Assembly: GCA_024653775.1 (NCBI GenBank)
Contig: JANLHZ010000098.1
Span: 1-37,428, forward strand
Origin: Planctomycetota bacterium
GTDB taxonomy: Bacteria; Planctomycetota; UBA8742; JACQVU01; JANLHZ01
Direction of reading: 5' to 3'
DNA length: 37,428 nt
Positions 14,134-21,154 of the stretch are shown in pieces. How positions within the stretch are numbered: the stretch's first letter is position 1; each line of letters opens with the position of its first letter. The translations under genes were made by a program, and so were the position numbers. The notes under the pieces are model-generated. The model was not told the DNA's origin. It worked only from the letters and a program-made list of their open reading frames with translations, and did not search any database.

Positions 14134-15030
14134 TCAGCGCTTTCTTGAACGCTGTCTGAGGAAATGCCGCAGCGGCTCTTCGAACCCGTGGCTGGTGTCG
14201 AGTGTGAGCAGACCTTGATTCGCGTCCAAGAAGATCTTTCGCAGTTCGTTCTGATGCCGATCGAACTCGCGCTGGTATCCTTTTTTGGCGATCCGCGGGT
14301 CGACGTACACTTCGTTTCCCGTCTCCAAGTCGCGGAGAATGACGGAATCCCGAACCTGGAAGTCGATTTCCGCGGGATCGAGAATCTGGAACGCGACGAC
14401 GTCGTAGCGTCTGTGCGCGAGCCTCGCGAGGCAAAGCGATAGCGAACCGAGATCCATCAGGAAGTCGCTGACGATGATGGCGAGACCACGATGGCGGAGA
14501 ACGAGCCCGACGTTTTCTATCAGCGCGGGGAGCAGGCTCGCTCCTTCTGGTTTTGCGCGGACGAGTTCCGACAGCATCAGCGCGAACTGCCTTAACCCCG
14601 TGCGCGGCTTGATCGTTCTGCGGACGGTGTCGGACGCAATCATAAGCCCGCAGGGATCTCGGGACAGCGTCATCATGTACGTCAGCGCAGCCGAGAGGTA
14701 GATTGCGTACTCGTACTTCGACGGAAGCGAACTCTTCGAAGCATATCCCATGCTTCCGGAGACGTCCACTATCACCGCGGAATCGCGCTGGGTTTCAGCC
14801 TCGAACTTCTTGACGTAGAAACGATCCGTCCTCGCGAGCACTCGGAAGTCGATGCCGCGAACGTCGTCGCCGGGCGTATACTTCAGGTGCTCGCTGAACG
14901 TCGCGCTGAATCCCTGCTGCGCGCTCTGATGCAGTCCCGCGTAGAATCCTTCGACGATCATTTTCGCCTGGATGTCTAGCCTCGCGAGCTTCTTGACTGT
15001 TTCAGGCTTCAGGAATTCGAACGCGTTCAT
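14134..15030 (-). CDS. DUF58 / von Willebrand A-like protein
   Basis: This 298-residue protein is a DUF58 family member. The N-terminus has the usual YAGLHQSAQQGFSATFSEHLKYTPGDDVRGIDFRVLART block. The MIDAS-like metal motif is DVSGSM, and further A-domain strands follow (AIIVSDFLMDL, YDVVAFQILDP). DUF58 proteins are normally encoded beside a MoxR-type AAA+ ATPase and are thought to act with it in protein maturation or envelope processes. Here no MoxR gene is adjacent: the neighbours are a dipeptidase and, divergently, a LURP-one-related gene. ATG 15028-15030 is the natural start; three TGTGAA repeats lie 15-45 bases upstream. Confidence 0.88.
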   Translation of the reverse strand: MNAFEFLKPETVKKLARLDIQAKMIVEGFYAGLHQSAQQGFSATFSEHLKYTPGDDVRGIDFRVLARTDRFYVKKFEAETQRDSAVIVDVSGSMGYASKSSLPSKYEYAIYLSAALTYMMTLSRDPCGLMIASDTVRRTIKPRTGLRQFALMLSELVRAKPEGASLLPALIENVGLVLRHRGLAIIVSDFLMDLGSLSLCLARLAHRRYDVVAFQILDPAEIDFQVRDSVILRDLETGNEVYVDPRIAKKGYQREFDRHQNELRKIFLDANQGLLTLDTSHGFEEPLRHFLRQRSRKR

Positions 15031-15044
15031 ATCGAAGAAACTTA

Positions 15045-15071
15045 TTCACACGAGTTCACAGAGGGTTCACA
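15045..15071. promoter_or_regulatory. Three TTCACA direct repeats at helical spacing
   Basis: TTCACA occurs at 15045-15050, 15055-15060 and 15066-15071, immediately upstream of the DUF58 start. The first is part of TTATTCACA, a perfect DnaA-box match. A pair with 11-base spacing recurs near dnaB (31990-32007). Possible regulator site. Confidence 0.35.
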
Positions 15072-15213
15072 ACTTTTCAAACTCGCGATTCGAATCAAGG
15101 AATCGAAGATTTTGTTTTGCGGTCGATAACGTCGCAAGTATCATCTGATCCAGACCGCAGAAAACGAAAGCCGTTCCGCTCGCTCGCACCTGAATTTCCC
15201 ATTGACCAATGGC

Positions 15214-15242
15214 AAAAAAAAAGGGGACGTTTTACCGTCCCC
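15214..15242 (-). terminator. Orphan intrinsic terminator
   Basis: On the minus strand GGGGACG, a 6-base loop and CGTCCCC are followed by nine T. No minus-strand protein gene precedes it for more than 1 kb, so it probably ends a non-coding transcript. Confidence 0.8.
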
Positions 15243-15447
15243 GAGTTTGCGCGCCGTCTGGTAAGTTGGTGAAAGGAGACCATAATTGCGCGCACTTAAA
15301 GCTTGTATAGGGTACAAAAACATTTTGAAAGTACAAGCGCGTCGCCTCGGATTCGAAGAATTACTCTTTAACTACCCTTTAAAAACGCTCGTTGTAGATT
15401 AATAAGACTAAATCATCGTTTTAGCCATCAATTTATGATAGCATAAC
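15214..15447 (-). ncRNA. Candidate small RNA
   Basis: The interval ends at a strong minus-strand terminator and carries no convincing protein. It contains inverted pairs GCTTGTA/TACAAGC (15301-15307, 15332-15338) and two GCGCGC stretches. A minus-strand promoter-like TTGACG-N17-TTATTC lies at 15476-15448. The 5' end is a guess; no known RNA family is recognised. Confidence 0.35.
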
Positions 15448-15456
15448 GAATAATTT

Positions 15457-15486
15457 ATTGACGTATAGCTCGTCAATTTATAAATT
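15457..15486 (+). promoter_or_regulatory. Palindromic, possibly divergent promoter
   Basis: ATTGACG-TATAGCT-CGTCAAT (15457-15477) gives TTGACG on both strands. Rightward it pairs with TAAATT (15481-15486) at 17 bases; leftward with TTATTC at 17 bases. Confidence 0.35.
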
Positions 15487-15550
15487 GGGCCTGAACGGGT
15501 GGGAAAAAGTTTCCTGAAAAATTTTATCTGCCAGGATGACAGCACAGACA

Positions 15551-15578
15551 TTGACTTGATAATAATCATTCGTATTCT
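15551..15578 (+). promoter_or_regulatory. Likely promoter of the LURP-one-related gene
   Basis: TTGACT (15551-15556), a 16-base spacer and TATTCT (15573-15578) lie 56 bases before the start codon in AT-rich DNA. Confidence 0.45.
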
Positions 15579-15634
15579 GATCGATAGGTTAGAAAAACCC
15601 CAATTTAAACAGAAACTTGAAGGTGGAGATAACT

Positions 15635-16210
15635 ATGGGAACACCCTTTGAACACAAGACGTTTCTCGTTCGAAAGCAATTCTGGAAGATCTTCGGCCAG
15701 ACGTTCAGAATCTTCGACGAAGACCAGAAGTTGCTCTTTTACGTCAAGCAGAAGGCGTTCAAGCTGAAAGAAGACATCAGAGTCTACGCCGACGAGGGGC
15801 AGACCGATGAAGTCCTGACGATCAAAGCGCGCAGCATTCTCGATTTCGGCGCGACCTACGACGTGTTCGATCCGGTGAACGACGAAGTCGTCGGCTCTCT
15901 GCGTCGTAAAGGACTTGCATCAATCCTTCGCGACTCATGGCTCATCTTCAACGAAAAGGAAGAGGAAATCGGCACCATCCTCGAGGACAGCATGGGCATG
16001 GCGCTGCTTCGAAGGTTCCTTTCGAATCTGATTCCGCAGAGCTTTCGCATCGAGGTCCACGGAAGCGAAGCCGCGACTTTCAAGCAGCACTTCAATCCTT
16101 TCCTTTTCAAGGGAAGCCTCTTGATGCATGACCACGAAAGCGATCTCGATCCTCGCATCGCAATCGCGGCGGTGGTTCTGCTGATGGCGATCGAAGGCAG
16201 ACAGCAGTAA
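15635..16210 (+). CDS. LURP-one-related (LOR/Tubby-like) protein
   Basis: This 191-residue protein resembles the LURP-one-related family, which shares the Tubby and scramblase beta-barrel fold around a central helix. Typical features are FLVRKQFWKIFGQTFRIFDEDQ near the start, KLKEDIRVYADE, and the pair YDVFDPVNDEVVGSLRRKG and SWLIFNEKEEEIG, in which a strand describes the protein and a basic segment follows. A hydrophobic helix IAIAAVVLLMAI ends the protein, as in tail-anchored or scramblase-like proteins. The biochemical role of the bacterial members is unclear; lipid binding is the usual suggestion. ATG 15635 has GGTGGAG seven bases upstream; an in-frame ATG at 15617 is less well placed. 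Confidence 0.75.
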   Translation: MGTPFEHKTFLVRKQFWKIFGQTFRIFDEDQKLLFYVKQKAFKLKEDIRVYADEGQTDEVLTIKARSILDFGATYDVFDPVNDEVVGSLRRKGLASILRDSWLIFNEKEEEIGTILEDSMGMALLRRFLSNLIPQSFRIEVHGSEAATFKQHFNPFLFKGSLLMHDHESDLDPRIAIAAVVLLMAIEGRQQ

Positions 16211-16309
16211 CTCGTTGCGGAGCGACAGACAAATTATCGTTCGCGAATTGCCTGTACATCGTTGATCGACGGGAGCCGGGGCGATAATTTAGCGGTATAA
16301 AGAGCGTAC

Positions 16310-16381
16310 GTCCTCGTAGCTCAGTGGAAGAGCATCGGTTTCCTAAACCGGGGGTCGCAGGTTCGAATCCTGCCGGGGATA
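16310..16381 (+). tRNA. tRNA-Arg (anticodon CCT)
   Basis: A full cloverleaf can be folded: acceptor GTCCTCG with CGGGGAT (including a G-T end pair), D-arm with AGCTCAGTGGAAGAGC, a 5-bp anticodon stem around TTCCTAA, and T-arm GCAGG-TTCGAAT-CCTGC. The anticodon CCT reads AGG. The discriminator base is A16381 and CCA is not encoded. Confidence 0.93.
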
Positions 16382-16385
16382 GATC

Positions 16386-16451
16386 TAAAATAAGTGGTGA
16401 GTGGAGAGAAAATGCAGAAGTCAGAATGCAGAAGTTCAATCTGAAATCTGA
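16386..16451. repeat. Low-complexity interspersed repeat after the tRNA
   Basis: Short overlapping words such as GCAGAAGT, CAGAATGCAGAAG and CTGAAATCTGAAAT repeat here. The 16382-16596 spacer otherwise shows no gene; it leads to the ribosome-binding site of the next gene. Confidence 0.45.
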
Positions 16452-16596
16452 AATTACACAGCCCCTTATCAGGCGGCTCAGCCACGATTTCTGACAACTT
16501 ATTTTCAGGAATTTCGTTTGCGAATAATTCGTATACAAAGTAATTTTGGAACAAACGCGTTTTGAGCACAATTCAACACCTTGGCTGGAGGACACC

Positions 16597-19500
16597 ATGG
16601 GTCTACTCGACGGAAAAGTTGCAATCATTACCGGATCTGGCGGTGGCATCGGTTTCGAGCACGCGAAGGCGCTCGGGAAAGAGGGCGCGAAGATCGTCAT
16701 CAACGATCTGGGCGGCACTCGCGACGGCGAAGGCGCCGGAACGAAGATGGCCGACGAGGCGGTCACAAAGCTGAAGGAACTCGGTGTCACAGCGGTTGCG
16801 AACTACGATAACGTCGCTCTCTGGGACGGCGCCGCGAATCTCATCAAGACGGGCGTCGACGCGTTCGGTCGGGTGGACATACTCGTCAATAACGCTGGAA
16901 TCCTTCGCGACAAAACCCTCCACAAGATGGAAGAGCCGCAGTGGGACGCGGTGATCGCGGTGCATCTGAAGGGCACGTTCCTGTGCGGAAAGCACTTCGC
17001 AGCGAGGATTCGCGAGCAGGGCGGCGGCGGCGCGATCGTGAACACCACGTCCATCGCGGGGCTTATGGGGAACTTCGGACAGACGAACTACAGCGCCGCG
17101 AAGGCTGGCATCTACGGCATCACGATGACGTGGTCGCAGGAGCTTCGCAAGGACGGAATCCGCGCGAACGCAGTCGCGCCGATCGCGTACACGCGGATGA
17201 CGAACGACCTCGGAAGCGTCCCGGAGAACTGGACGCCCGCGCACATCAGTCCGATAATTGTTTTCCTCGCGAGCGATCTCGCGGAAGCCGTCAATGGGCG
17301 CATCGTCGGGGTGCACGGAAGCGAAGTCTTCGAGTGGAAGATGGGCCGGAGCGAAGGAGTTACCAAGCCGAGCGATGGAATCTGGACGCCGGCGGAACTG
17401 AAGCAGAACTGGGAGAAGCTGCTCGTGGTCGAAAAGAAGTCCGGCGGCGGCGCCGAGGTTTCGAGCGCGGTCCTCGACGCGATCAAGCTGCTTGCGGAGA
17501 CGAAGGACGAGAACCTCGCGAAGTCGATTCTTTCGGGCGCGCCCGCGGGCGCAGGCGCCAAAGCCGCGGCTCCGATGACGCCGAAGGACAAGGTCAACGC
17601 GGTGTTCCCGCTGATCGTCGAAAGCTTCCGCGCGGAGAAGGCGGCGGGCTGGAACGCGAACATCGTGTTCGAAATCGAAGGCGCGGACGCGCAGACGCTT
17701 TCCGTTTCGGACTCGAAGTGCATTCACACCGTCGGGAAAAAAGGAACTCCGACGTGTACGGTGAAGCTCAGCGCGGACACGATCCTCGGTATGATTTCCG
17801 GGACCGTCGATCCGCAGCAGGCGTTTATGAAAGGCCAGATCAAGGCCGACAACCTCAGCGATATGATGAAGTACGGAAGCGTCTTCAAGATGGACAAGTC
17901 GCTGCAGGACAAGGCGAAAGCCATAGTGGAGGGCAAAGCCGGCGGCGCTCCGGCTGCTGGCGGAGGCTCTGCCCCGATGACTCCGAAGGACAAGGTGAAC
18001 GCGGTGTTCCCGCTGATCGTCGAAAGCTTCCGCGCGGAGAAAGCCGCGGGGTGGAACGCGAACATCGTGTTCGAAATCGAGGGCGCGGACGCTCAGACGC
18101 TCACCGTCGCGGACGGCAAGGTAAAGCACGCCGCCTCCAAGCAGGGCACGCCGACGTGCACGGTGAAGCTCAGCGCGGATACGATCCTCGGGATGATCTC
18201 GGGCACTGTCGATCCGCAGCAGGCGTTCATGAAGGGTCAGATCAAGGCCGACAACCTGAGCGATATGATGAAGTACGGAAGCGTCTTCAAGATGGACGCC
18301 GCGCTCCAGCAGAAGGCGAAGGCTATCGTCGAAGGCACCGCAGGCGGCGGCGGAGCTACCGCGGGCGGCGGTGGGGGAGCAGCGCCGCAGACTCCGAAGG
18401 ACAAGGTCAACGCGGTGTTCCCGCTGATCGTCGAGAGTTTCCGCGCGGAGAAGGCCGCGGGGTGGACCGCGAACATCGTGTTCGAAATCGAAGGCGCGGA
18501 CGCGCAGACGCTCACCGTTTCCGACGGCAAAGTTAAGTACGCCGTCGGGAAACAGGGTACGCCGACGTGTACGGTGAAGCTCAGCGCGGATACGATTCTC
18601 GGGATGATTTCCGGGACCGTCGATCCGCAGCAGGCGTTCATGAAAGGCCAGATCAAGGCCGACAACCTGAGCGACATGATGAAGTACGGAAGCGTCTTCA
18701 AGATGGACAAGTCGCTCCAGGACAAGGCGAAAGCGATCGTCGAAGGCACCGCAGGCGGCGCGACCGCAGGCGGCGCAGCGCCCGCAGAGGCGAAGAAGGA
18801 GCCGCAGGACTACATCGGCAGGACGTACCGTAGTGAAGCGACGCTGATTAATCCCGATCAGATCGAGGCTTACGCCCGTGCGACGAACGATCTGAACCCG
18901 CGTTATCTCGATCACGCAAATCGCCGGAATCTGCCGGCGCCGCCGCTGCTTGCGATCCGTTTCGGATTCGCGCTGCTCGGTCAGCTCGTGATGGATCCGG
19001 ACCTCGGTCTCGATCCCGCGAAGCTCGTCCACGGCGAGCAGGAGTTCATCTTCCATCGTCCGCTGCGCTCGTTCGATCTAGTGAACCCGCGCGCCGAGTT
19101 CACGGGTTACGAGGAGAAGAACTCCGGAGTTCTCGCGGAAGGTTCCCAGTTCCTCTGGGTCGACGGCGAACTCGCGACCACGCTTAAAAGCGGCGTCTTC
19201 ATCCGCGGCGCGGGCAGAAAGGCAGCGGAGGCGAAGGCGAAGGGCGAGAAGAGCGAGAAAACGGTTTACGCGTCGCCTGCTAAGGACCACAAGGTTCTCT
19301 TCACGCACAATCAGACCGTCGACAAGGACCAGACATTCAGGTACGCCGAGGCGTCCGGCGACGGCAATCCGATTCACGTCGACGAGAACTTCGCGAAAGC
19401 GGTCGGGTTCAAAGGCATCATCCTCCACGGAATGTGCACGATGGCGTTCTGCGCCACGGCGGTCGTCAACAATCTCTGCGATGCGGCTCCGGAACGGCTC

Positions 19501-19668
19501 GCGCGGATAAAGGTCCGTATGAGCGCGACGGTCTATCCGGGCGACAAGCTCACGATTACCGGCTGGAAGCTCGAGGAAAAGGACGGACTCCTGAAGATCG
19601 GCTTCGACGCGAAAAACCAGGAAGGCGTTTACGTCATCACCGGCGGGGAAGCGGACGTCCGAAATTGA
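16597..19668 (+). CDS. Multifunctional fatty-acid enzyme: SDR, three SCP2 domains, hydratase 2
   Basis: This 1023-residue protein combines parts of the peroxisomal type-2 multifunctional enzyme. Residues 1-270 are a short-chain dehydrogenase with TGSGGGIGFEHA (NAD binding), NNAG and the catalytic YSAAK, expected to oxidise 3-hydroxyacyl-CoA. Three nearly identical sterol-carrier-protein-2 domains begin at about 326, 460 and 597 (each starting TPKDKVNAVFPLIVESFRAEKAAGW), joined by Gly/Ala linkers. From about 735 comes a double-hotdog MaoC-type enoyl-CoA hydratase 2 with the catalytic block GDGNPIHVD followed by GIILHGMC. The human enzyme has SDR, hydratase, then a single SCP2, so both order and copy number differ here. 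GGAGG upstream fixes ATG 16597 rather than the frame start at 16546. No beta-oxidation partner genes are adjacent. Confidence 0.9.
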   Translation: MGLLDGKVAIITGSGGGIGFEHAKALGKEGAKIVINDLGGTRDGEGAGTKMADEAVTKLKELGVTAVANYDNVALWDGAANLIKTGVDAFGRVDILVNNAGILRDKTLHKMEEPQWDAVIAVHLKGTFLCGKHFAARIREQGGGGAIVNTTSIAGLMGNFGQTNYSAAKAGIYGITMTWSQELRKDGIRANAVAPIAYTRMTNDLGSVPENWTPAHISPIIVFLASDLAEAVNGRIVGVHGSEVFEWKMGRSEGVTKPSDGIWTPAELKQNWEKLLVVEKKSGGGAEVSSAVLDAIKLLAETKDENLAKSILSGAPAGAGAKAAAPMTPKDKVNAVFPLIVESFRAEKAAGWNANIVFEIEGADAQTLSVSDSKCIHTVGKKGTPTCTVKLSADTILGMISGTVDPQQAFMKGQIKADNLSDMMKYGSVFKMDKSLQDKAKAIVEGKAGGAPAAGGGSAPMTPKDKVNAVFPLIVESFRAEKAAGWNANIVFEIEGADAQTLTVADGKVKHAASKQGTPTCTVKLSADTILGMISGTVDPQQAFMKGQIKADNLSDMMKYGSVFKMDAALQQKAKAIVEGTAGGGGATAGGGGGAAPQTPKDKVNAVFPLIVESFRAEKAAGWTANIVFEIEGADAQTLTVSDGKVKYAVGKQGTPTCTVKLSADTILGMISGTVDPQQAFMKGQIKADNLSDMMKYGSVFKMDKSLQDKAKAIVEGTAGGATAGGAAPAEAKKEPQDYIGRTYRSEATLINPDQIEAYARATNDLNPRYLDHANRRNLPAPPLLAIRFGFALLGQLVMDPDLGLDPAKLVHGEQEFIFHRPLRSFDLVNPRAEFTGYEEKNSGVLAEGSQFLWVDGELATTLKSGVFIRGAGRKAAEAKAKGEKSEKTVYASPAKDHKVLFTHNQTVDKDQTFRYAEASGDGNPIHVDENFAKAVGFKGIILHGMCTMAFCATAVVNNLCDAAPERLARIKVRMSATVYPGDKLTITGWKLEEKDGLLKIGFDAKNQEGVYVITGGEADVRN
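17572..18774 (+). repeat. Three tandem SCP2-coding repeats of about 400 bp
   Basis: Units begin at 17572, 17974 and 18385 (402 and 411 bases apart). They are nearly identical in DNA, including many third positions, and differ mostly in the Gly/Ala linkers. This points to recent duplication or gene conversion inside the coding sequence. Confidence 0.9.
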
Positions 19669-19674
19669 TGCGAA

Positions 19675-19705
19675 CGTGCCGGTCACTTTCGAAGTGCCCG
19701 GCGCG
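19675..19705. repeat. 3'-end hairpin, CGTGCC family
   Basis: CGTGCCGG-T-CACTT, loop TCG, AAGTG-C-CCGGCGCG: 13 paired positions with one T/C mismatch. It starts seven bases after the stop of the fatty-acid enzyme. A close relative lies after rpsI (28182-28212). It may stop or protect transcripts, although no T-run follows. Confidence 0.65.
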
Positions 19706-19725
19706 TGTGGATCATCGCTCGTACT

Positions 19726-19965
19726 GTGCCCGTGAGGGCATATAAACGCCTGACGGTGTCACTACGAACCGAAGTGCCCGTGAGGGCATATAAACGCCTG
19801 ACGGGGTCACTACGAACCGAAGTGCCCGTGAGGGCATATAAACGCCTGACGGCGTCACTACGAACCGAAGTGCCCGTAAGGGCATACAAACGCCTGACGG
19901 CGTCACTACGAACCGAAGTGCCCGTGATGGCATACAAACGCCTGGCGGCGTCACTCCGAACCTGA
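19726..19965 (+). repeat. Five tandem 48-bp BIME-like units
   Basis: Units start at 19726, 19774, 19822, 19870 and 19918. Each has hairpin TGCCC-GTGA-GGGCA, a short spacer, hairpin ACGCC-TGAC-GGCGT and CACTACGAAC (GTTCGTAGTG on the other strand). The first three are nearly identical and the last two diverge. There are no unique spacers, so it is not a CRISPR array. The last unit overlaps the stop of the next gene. Confidence 0.85.
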
Positions 19966-20613
19966 GGACTCTTCGGAAGCGTTGTCCGGAGTTTGCTCCG
20001 CGCCGATCCACTCCGCGGTCGGGTTTCCGCTCGTGTAGTCGAGCTTCATTCCCGCGCGCATCTGGTCGCCGAACGGGCCGTCCGCGACGAATTCCGCAAG
20101 CTGCTTCTTCAGCGCGTCTTCGTCATAATCCTCCGGAAGTCCTGCGTTTTCACCGGTAAGTTTGACGTTCACATTGTCGGCCTTCAGGTCGAACTTCACC
20201 GTCACCGACTGCGGCGAAAATAGCTGACCTTCTACCTCGCCTTCGAGCGTGGTGCCGAAATCGAACGTGAACTCGATTTCTCCCCACTCGGGATGAATGA
20301 ACTTCCCTTCGCCGCTAAACTTCATCGAAACGGACGCGTTTTCGCCAAACTTGTCGGGCAGGACATTCGTGATCGAAACCTTGCCATCGTCTGATTCGAA
20401 CACCTTAGCCTTGAAATCGTTTTCGACGATCACAACCGAGCCAAGCAGCAGTGTCGCCTTCCAGTAATCCTTGAAGAAGTAGTAACCTACGCCGGCGAGT
20501 CCTGCGAGGATGATCAGAATCACGACGCAGCCGATGCAGCACATCTTGAACGTCGATTTCTGTTTCTGTCTGGGCTGGTTCTGATTGTCATTACTGTAGT
20601 TTTGGTCGTTCAT
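19951..20613 (-). CDS. Membrane-anchored protein of unknown function
   Basis: This 220-residue protein has a polar, Asn/Gln-rich N-terminal tail, one transmembrane helix with a cysteine-rich entry (MCCIGCVVILIILAGLAGVGYYFF, residues 24-47), and an extracytoplasmic, beta-rich acidic domain (FKAKVFESDDGKVSITNVLP, IEFTFDFGTTLEGEV). No known domain is recognised. GGGAG lies about eight bases before ATG 20611-20613. The last codons and stop (GSE, TGA) fall inside the fifth unit of the 48-bp array, so the C-terminus may have been set by that repeat. It converges on the fatty-acid enzyme gene. Confidence 0.75.
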   Translation of the reverse strand: MNDQNYSNDNQNQPRQKQKSTFKMCCIGCVVILIILAGLAGVGYYFFKDYWKATLLLGSVVIVENDFKAKVFESDDGKVSITNVLPDKFGENASVSMKFSGEGKFIHPEWGEIEFTFDFGTTLEGEVEGQLFSPQSVTVKFDLKADNVNVKLTGENAGLPEDYDEDALKKQLAEFVADGPFGDQMRAGMKLDYTSGNPTAEWIGAEQTPDNASEESSGSE

Positions 20614-20763
20614 TTTTCTCTCCCTGGCAGGACATGCATAGCAATAACAGGCGTGAGGGTTGCGCTTTCGCGGGGTACAGGCTATATCCGGATCGATCGT
20701 ACTGCACGCTGAAGGAAGCGGACGCGAACGTCAGGTGCAAGGATTTCGAGGCTGATAACATTT

Positions 20764-20779
20764 AACACCTAACGGTGTT
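20764..20779. repeat. Short hairpin AACACC-TAAC-GGTGTT
   Basis: A perfect 6-bp stem lies in the 20614-20868 spacer upstream of the minus-strand membrane protein. No gene is seen in that spacer. Confidence 0.35.
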
Positions 20780-20868
20780 GAGGAATAGAAGGATTCTGCC
20801 GCGTGGCCCCGAGGAATGCAATAGCCGGAATGAACAACCTTAACGAAATCTTTTTTGTTGCGAGTTTA

Positions 20869-21048
20869 GGAGGCTCAAAATAATAACTTTTACATCTCGC
20901 ATCCCATATTCACGCCATCTTCGTATTGCACTCAATCGTCAAATCCTCATCGGAACTATAGCTACGACTCCGGTTTGACTCTTTCGCGCAATGCGAACCT
21001 GACGCAACTCTGGGCGCGATTTTGTACAATTTATTATTTTGAGCCTCC
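20869..21048 (+). mobile_element. MITE-like element, copy 1 (180 bp)
   Basis: Perfect 18-bp terminal inverted repeats (GGAGGCTCAAAATAATAA at 20869-20886, complement at 21031-21048) are flanked on both sides by TTA, compatible with a 3-bp target duplication. The interior is non-coding. A second 180-bp copy in opposite orientation lies at 35832-36011 and matches along its length (for example CACGCCATCTTCG, AAATCCTCAYCGGAACTA, GCGAACCTGAC in comparable positions). TTA fits the TNA target of IS5/IS1031-like elements, which is only a guess at the parent. Confidence 0.88.
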
Positions 21049-21154
21049 TTAAGTCAATATGAACCTTGTCCAGAGCCGCCTCGTTATTAATGAGCGGTAT
21101 CAGACCAATTTTAATTTCAATTACAACTAGCGGTACACGAATCGAGGAGGCGAA

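Noticed and set aside
15042-15050. Replication origin (a TTATTCACA DnaA box, with dnaB elsewhere in the window)
   Set aside because: Only one exact box is seen, with no AT-rich unwinding element or dnaA/dnaN neighbours. dnaB is 17 kb away and is not usually origin-linked.
15095-15323. Short minus-strand frames of 60-66 codons
   Set aside because: They cross the strong terminator at 15214-15242 and have no ribosome-binding site or domain, so a non-coding transcript is more likely.
16603-19056. 817-codon open frame on the minus strand opposite the fatty-acid enzyme
   Set aside because: It is the antisense of a clearly identified SDR-SCP2-hydratase gene. It has no domain, is rich in Arg and His as expected from the shadow of a GC-rich gene, and repeats only because the sense strand does.
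19726-19965. CRISPR array
   Set aside because: The units follow each other directly without unique spacers, and no cas gene is in the window.
19683-20011. Repetitive proteins of 84-99 residues encoded on both strands of the tandem array
   Set aside because: They arise because the 48-bp unit is a multiple of three. There is no ribosome-binding site, and both strands give equally repetitive products.
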